In this document: one piece after another, positions 7,301 through 9,367 of the stretch | Numbering within the stretch: position 1 is the stretch's first letter | Layout: each line of letters starts with the position of its first letter | Assembly: GCA_030042815.1 (NCBI GenBank) | Contig: JASHYY010000034.1 | Span: 1 to 9,367 of the forward strand | DNA from: Thermoplasmata archaeon | Lineage (GTDB): Archaea > Thermoplasmatota > Thermoplasmata > Lutacidiplasmatales > UBA184 | DNA length: 9,367 nucleotides | Reading direction: 5' to 3' | Translations under genes and position numbers: made by a program | Notes under the pieces: generated by a model | Seen by the model: only the letters and a program-made list of their open reading frames with translations | The model's database searches: none | Told to the model about the DNA's origin: nothing

Positions 7301-7712
7301 GAAGTTCTACAACTACACCTCGAAGGGCGTGGTCGACACCGTGCCGTTCGCGACCGGTACCGTCGCGTCGTTGGCCTACAACGTCACGATCCGCGCGGTG
7401 GTCACCTGGACCCCGGTCCTCACGGGCAACTACGTCCTCTACGCGAACGCGACGTCGACCAACGAGTTCAGCGGCAACTCGAACCTCCCGGGCGTCATCT
7501 CGCAGTCGATCTCGATCTCGCCGAACCCGACCACGACCTACCTCGAGTACGCGGCGGTCGCGGCGGCGGCGATCGTCGTCATCCTGGCGCTGGTGTTCTG
7601 GTTCCGGCGGCGAGGTCGCGCGTCCGCCCCGGGCCACGCGACCGGACGGCGCGGTCTCGAACGCGGGAAGCGTTCGGACGAAGACGACGACGAAGAGGAC
7701 GACGACAAGTAG
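4347..7712 (+). CDS. Large membrane-anchored surface protein with carboxypeptidase-regulatory-like and PKD-like domains
   Basis: 1121 aa from GTG 4347; GTG 4356 would shorten it by three residues and fits the Shine-Dalgarno spacing better. Signal peptide: basic start, hydrophobic core AAFWTLVVVLLASSLASL, cleavage probably after VRGA (residue 34). Three carboxypeptidase-regulatory-like beta domains follow, near residues 36-105, 152-232 and 245-323. A less clear region covers 340-560. PKD-like units lie near 590-655 (FAWAFGDS), 690-805 and 808-917 (VNLTVTDRNGNTGYATQSLTV), then a CARDB/Ig-like domain at 925-1040. A single membrane helix at about 1065-1086 is followed by RRR, a basic stretch and the acidic tail DEDDDEEDDD, so most of the protein is outside the cell. 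About 43 Asn-X-Ser/Thr sequons (X not Pro) suggest heavy N-glycosylation. The only cysteines are C114, C117, C450 and C454. No catalytic domain is seen; adhesin, S-layer-associated or structural roles are all possible. Confidence 0.92.
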   Translation: MKQVARPVYRAAFWTLVVVLLASSLASLPMVRGATSNYALTGVITQPDGADVPAGVQVQLISQATGTVYTTTTSLGGAYSFTSSSTSGGLAPGYWGLYVPPQTNTSFTSTTGPCKPCAALPVDQNASFTFYSASALTSTSGPAPAVTNVLILAYNATLTGTVSSGGTPLPGASVQLLAPTYNGVVLVNTTSNLSTTSPGTYSLKVPFGTWVLQSTEPGSSPNYVNSTLVTIASRTPAAVNPNVQRYLVSGRILQESGSPILSSGNATLFDPANGDIFSRSLPAGGYYQLGTYPSNFVSGSHTVDVFLSGVGYATTWYPLTVSGPTPATQNVRVPTLTTAQRGSYLTTLDLSGFSVDSGTGTLYVNTTENLGNNTVLPYLPNATVGQLWTQLGLDFAHAASFPEADISSVYNWENLSGPFFPAVQAGAAINSTAFLGPTAPQTLSYENSGCTGTCDASSTGNLTLGWSNSYLLNGTLYKNSSTYTMTFGFKHPVSADAYNYTVALPSGYVLEADTTVPSDARLVAAGPGGTWTKFTLVSLPSPTPAGSFTFTFVRYSALTAIVNATVSNFAFSSHNVLNSTNGNYTVQVGVGENVTWSALNTIYPAGSNGTKFAWAFGDSITQNVTTATTYHYYTTATTGTTPLTGTLTVTSSGGLHDTTKFYVWVSDATPTAGIAWNATAAENRSAAGSPYVFVNWSRVLQFNATASSALINPAGVPGNISVASYSLSAWGGFKTTIANYSVASGSSFLAFQNVSYQFLGAGSYLSSGRVSGNAVTFLGWQYNLTLTVWSSTGQKASATLVILVNDTEKPISAFQLLNPSGKVVSGTGLIAGSNLSAKVLLNGANASDPHNGSITKYYWLVTNSANSSIHLGVNVTSVRPYPSVWLYSSTTAYTVNLTVTDRNGNTGYATQSLTVSVNQSTTPIMAANNLTAPTKFTAGTSYTFWVNVTTGGGTKSVATDVQVAWYTTTPGGSGKNLIGGSPASVKFYNYTSKGVVDTVPFATGTVASLAYNVTIRAVVTWTPVLTGNYVLYANATSTNEFSGNSNLPGVISQSISISPNPTTTYLEYAAVAAAAIVVILALVFWFRRRGRASAPGHATGRRGLERGKRSDEDDDEEDDDK

Positions 7713-7841
7713 GTCGGCCTCCCCGCGCGCGAACCCCTTCTTCCTCCGTACTTCTCTCGAGCGACCCCCCGGGGGACTCCGGCCTCCGCCCGGCCCGTCG
7801 CTGCGAGAGAACCGCGTGCTAGCCCTTCTCGGGGAGCGTCA
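7713..7841 (+). other. Intergenic gap with a pyrimidine-rich tract, possible weak terminator
   Basis: No open frame with coding character, RNA gene or repeat is seen here. Shortly after the surface-protein stop, a C/T-dominated tract at about 7733-7758 (CCCCTTCTTCCTCCG and onward) could act as a pyrimidine-rich archaeal transcription terminator, although it lacks a long uninterrupted T-run. A short C-run/G-run palindrome at 7766-7775 follows. Confidence 0.3.
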
Positions 7842-7850
7842 GCTTTAAGA
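7842..7850 (+). promoter_or_regulatory. TATA-like box for the zinc-site protein and glycosyltransferase unit
   Basis: GCTTTAAGA, with core TTTAAG at 7844-7849, stands out in GC-rich surroundings. It is centred about 28 bp before the GTG at 7875, predicting a leaderless or nearly leaderless transcript. No comparable element precedes the glycosyltransferase start, so this promoter probably serves both genes. Confidence 0.55.
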
Positions 7851-7874
7851 CGCGATTCGACGAAATCTAGGCCC

Positions 7875-8606
7875 GTGGTCCGATCCCCAGCCCCGGTCGC
7901 CGTAGAGTCCCCCGCCGGGCCGGCCCGCGGGACCCCGCCCACGGTGGTCCCGTTCGTCGACCCGACCGAGGTGACCCCCGACGCGGCCCCCCGCGAGTGC
8001 CTCGCGTGCACCGCGAAGCTGTCGGTCGGCGAGCGGATGTTCTACTTCCTCGAAGGAGCGGATTCGGTGCCCCTCTGCCGCGGCTGCCTTACCCGGCTCG
8101 AGAACGACCCGACGCTCCGCGGACCGGACGCGATCGCGCTCCTGCGGGCGGCGGTCGCCCCTCCGTCCGCCACCGCGGGCGGGGCCGGCGCGCACGACCA
8201 TCCCACCGACCTCGACGGGGCCGTCCGCACGTACCTTTCGGAGGAGCTCGACCGCATCGCGGGCCTCCTCGAGCGATTGCCCGAGGATGACCCGAGCGCG
8301 CGCCCGGCGCGCCAGCTCGTCGAGAAGGTGCGGGAGGACCTCGGTCGCCACCGCCTCGGGGAGGCGGTGCTCGCGGTCGGCGACCTCCGCCGCAACCTCT
8401 CCGGGATCGAGCGGCTCCCCGAGACCCCGTCGCCGTCGCGGGCGCCGTGGGACGAGAGCGTGGACGAGCTCTACGAGCGGGTGACCGCACGGGCGCGGGC
8501 GCTGGCGCGTCCGCCCCCGACGGACGAGCCGGACGAGCCCGAGGCCGTCGAGGCGTTCGCCCTCTCCTCCTCGGGAACGTCGGCCCGCGGGGCCAGGCCT
8601 TCCTAG
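7875..8606 (+). CDS. Unknown protein with a four-cysteine putative zinc site
   Basis: 243 aa; I do not recognise the family. A Pro/Ala-rich, probably disordered N-terminus (1-38) leads into C42-x2-C45 and, after 22 residues, C68-x2-C71, framed as ECLACTAKL and PLCRGCLTRLE. This is a plausible zinc-ribbon or treble-clef site. A small alpha segment (LRGPDAIALLRAAV) and an Ala/Gly linker follow. Residues about 112-181 then form a long charged helical region (YLSEELDRIAGLLERL, QLVEKVREDL, LGEAVLAVGDLRRNL) that could be a helical hairpin or coiled coil for protein contacts. The tail from 182 is Pro/acid/Ser-rich. There is no signal peptide or membrane helix. GTG 7875 is chosen because a TATA-like box lies 28 bp upstream. 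The stop is 5 bp before the glycosyltransferase start, which suggests one transcript and perhaps a linked role in the cell envelope, but no enzymatic motif is visible. Confidence 0.85.
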   Translation: MVRSPAPVAVESPAGPARGTPPTVVPFVDPTEVTPDAAPRECLACTAKLSVGERMFYFLEGADSVPLCRGCLTRLENDPTLRGPDAIALLRAAVAPPSATAGGAGAHDHPTDLDGAVRTYLSEELDRIAGLLERLPEDDPSARPARQLVEKVREDLGRHRLGEAVLAVGDLRRNLSGIERLPETPSPSRAPWDESVDELYERVTARARALARPPPTDEPDEPEAVEAFALSSSGTSARGARPS

Positions 8607-8611
8607 CCCCG

Positions 8612-9367
8612 ATGACGTCCGCGTTCCTCGGCTTCGTCGTCGGCTGGGAAACGGCCGCGATCGTCGTCACCCTCGTCCTCTCGGTCTACCTGATCCTCGA
8701 CCTCGTGGTCGGCGTCGTCCGGCCCCCGAGGGGACGCCGCTACCGGAAGGACGCGCGGCTGCCGATGGTGAGCGTCGTCATCCCCGTCTACAACGAGCCG
8801 GCGGAGATGGTCCGGGCGTCGATCGCCTCGTGGAAGTCGGTCCGCTACCCGGCGTTCGAGATCGTCGTCGCGGACGACTCGGACGAGCCGATCGCGATCG
8901 ACGACCCGTCGGTCCGGGTGATCCGGCGGCACAACCGCGAGGGGTTCAAGGGCGGGGCGCTTCGCAACGCGGTCCGGTTCCTCGACCCGGCCTCCGAATG
9001 GATGGTGATCTTCGACGCGGACTTCGTGGTCGAGCCGGACGTGCTCGTCCGCTTCACCGAGCACTACGCGCCGGACGTCGGCGCCGTGCAGGGATTCCAG
9101 GCGATGGGCCGGAACTCCCCGCCGTCGTACCTGACCCGCTACTCCGAGGCGTTCCACGAGGTCGCGAACGTCACCCTCTCCGGCCGCTACCGGTTGGGAG
9201 GGTTCGTCGGCATCCAGGGGACCGTCGAGGCGTACCGCATCGAGGCGATCCGTGCGATCGGCGGGATCGCCCCGTACTCGACCGCGAACGAGGACCTCGA
9301 CACGACGTTCCGCCTGCGCAAGGCGGGCTGGAAGATCGTCTACGACCCGCGGATCGTCGGCCGCGGG
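8612..9367 (+). CDS. Family 2 glycosyltransferase, membrane-associated, C-terminus outside the window
   Basis: 252 codons are visible with no stop before the right edge. An N-terminal membrane helix (about 12-36) is followed by a GT-A catalytic domain on the cytoplasmic face. Motifs in order: VSVVIPVYNEP at 53-63 (nucleotide-sugar binding), VVADDSDE at 85-92, GFKGGALRNA at 111-120, FDADF at 134-138 (DxD-type metal site), the IQGTVEAYR acceptor-region strand at 201-209, and ANEDLDTTFRLRKAGWK at 225-241 with the likely catalytic acid at E227/D228. The layout resembles the cellulose-synthase-like, possibly processive, branch of GT2. A Q-x-x-R-W motif and further membrane helices would be expected just beyond the window. 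ATG 8612 is the first good start, 5 bp after the upstream stop, without an obvious Shine-Dalgarno sequence; co-transcription with that gene is likely. The sugar donor and acceptor cannot be read from the sequence. Confidence 0.95.
   Translation, partial: MTSAFLGFVVGWETAAIVVTLVLSVYLILDLVVGVVRPPRGRRYRKDARLPMVSVVIPVYNEPAEMVRASIASWKSVRYPAFEIVVADDSDEPIAIDDPSVRVIRRHNREGFKGGALRNAVRFLDPASEWMVIFDADFVVEPDVLVRFTEHYAPDVGAVQGFQAMGRNSPPSYLTRYSEAFHEVANVTLSGRYRLGGFVGIQGTVEAYRIEAIRAIGGIAPYSTANEDLDTTFRLRKAGWKIVYDPRIVGRG

Noticed and set aside
4257..7637. Very long open frame on the minus strand opposite the surface-protein gene
   Set aside because: The translation is Arg/Val/Gly/Asp-rich with no fold-like hydrophobic pattern, and it mirrors a clearly real secreted protein. 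Long antisense frames are expected at this GC content.
7765..7775. C-run/G-run palindrome in the gap after the surface-protein gene
   Set aside because: It has no loop, is composed only of C and G, and has no T-run after it. Such runs are common in DNA of this composition.
8603..9157. Minus-strand open frame opposite the glycosyltransferase
   Set aside because: The plus strand carries PVYNE, DAD and NED motifs of GT2. The minus translation is Asp/Arg/His-rich shadow.
1..9367. Search for tRNA, rRNA, CRISPR repeats, insertion sequences or attachment sites
   Set aside because: All gaps between genes are under 165 bp and none shows cloverleaf arms, spaced direct repeats, terminal inverted repeats or transposase-like frames.

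Overview
The window looks like a high-GC (roughly two-thirds G+C) archaeal chromosome segment. The archaeal signs are a VAT/Cdc48-type two-ring AAA ATPase, TATA-like boxes placed about 26-31 bp upstream of start codons (leaderless or nearly leaderless transcription), and a large Asn-X-Ser/Thr-rich, C-terminally anchored surface protein with carboxypeptidase-regulatory-like and PKD-like domains. This mix suggests Thermoplasmatota or a related euryarchaeal lineage. That placement is inference: no rRNA or other phylogenetic marker is present.

Left side, minus strand: a gene starting at position 50 runs off the left edge (possibly a metallo-beta-lactamase-fold hydrolase). Next to it is a 304-aa protein of unknown function (94-1008) with an N-terminal domain resembling a degenerate restriction-endonuclease-like fold and a C-terminal region with two similar beta-rich units. 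A divergent promoter region of about 110 bp separates it from the plus-strand genes.

Centre, plus strand: a DUF72 (YecE-like) protein (1120-1950), then the Cdc48/VAT ATPase (2018-4243), whose last residues Ile-Tyr-Arg form a candidate proteasome-docking HbYX motif. A perfect 10-bp inverted repeat follows, then a TATA box and a structured leader carrying a Shine-Dalgarno sequence. These precede the 1121-aa surface protein gene (4347-7712).

Right side, plus strand: after a 162-bp gap with its own TATA box comes a two-gene unit. It holds a 243-aa protein with a CxxC-22-CxxC putative zinc site (7875-8606) and, 5 bp downstream, a family 2 glycosyltransferase with an N-terminal membrane helix (8612 to the window end, truncated). 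The surface protein and glycosyltransferase both point to cell-envelope work, and Cdc48 to protein quality control. No mobile element, CRISPR array, tRNA or rRNA was seen, and no gene-free stretch exceeds 165 bp. The less ordinary signals are regulatory (the inverted repeat, the alternative leader hairpins, a palindrome on the DUF72 promoter) and the two unassigned proteins.
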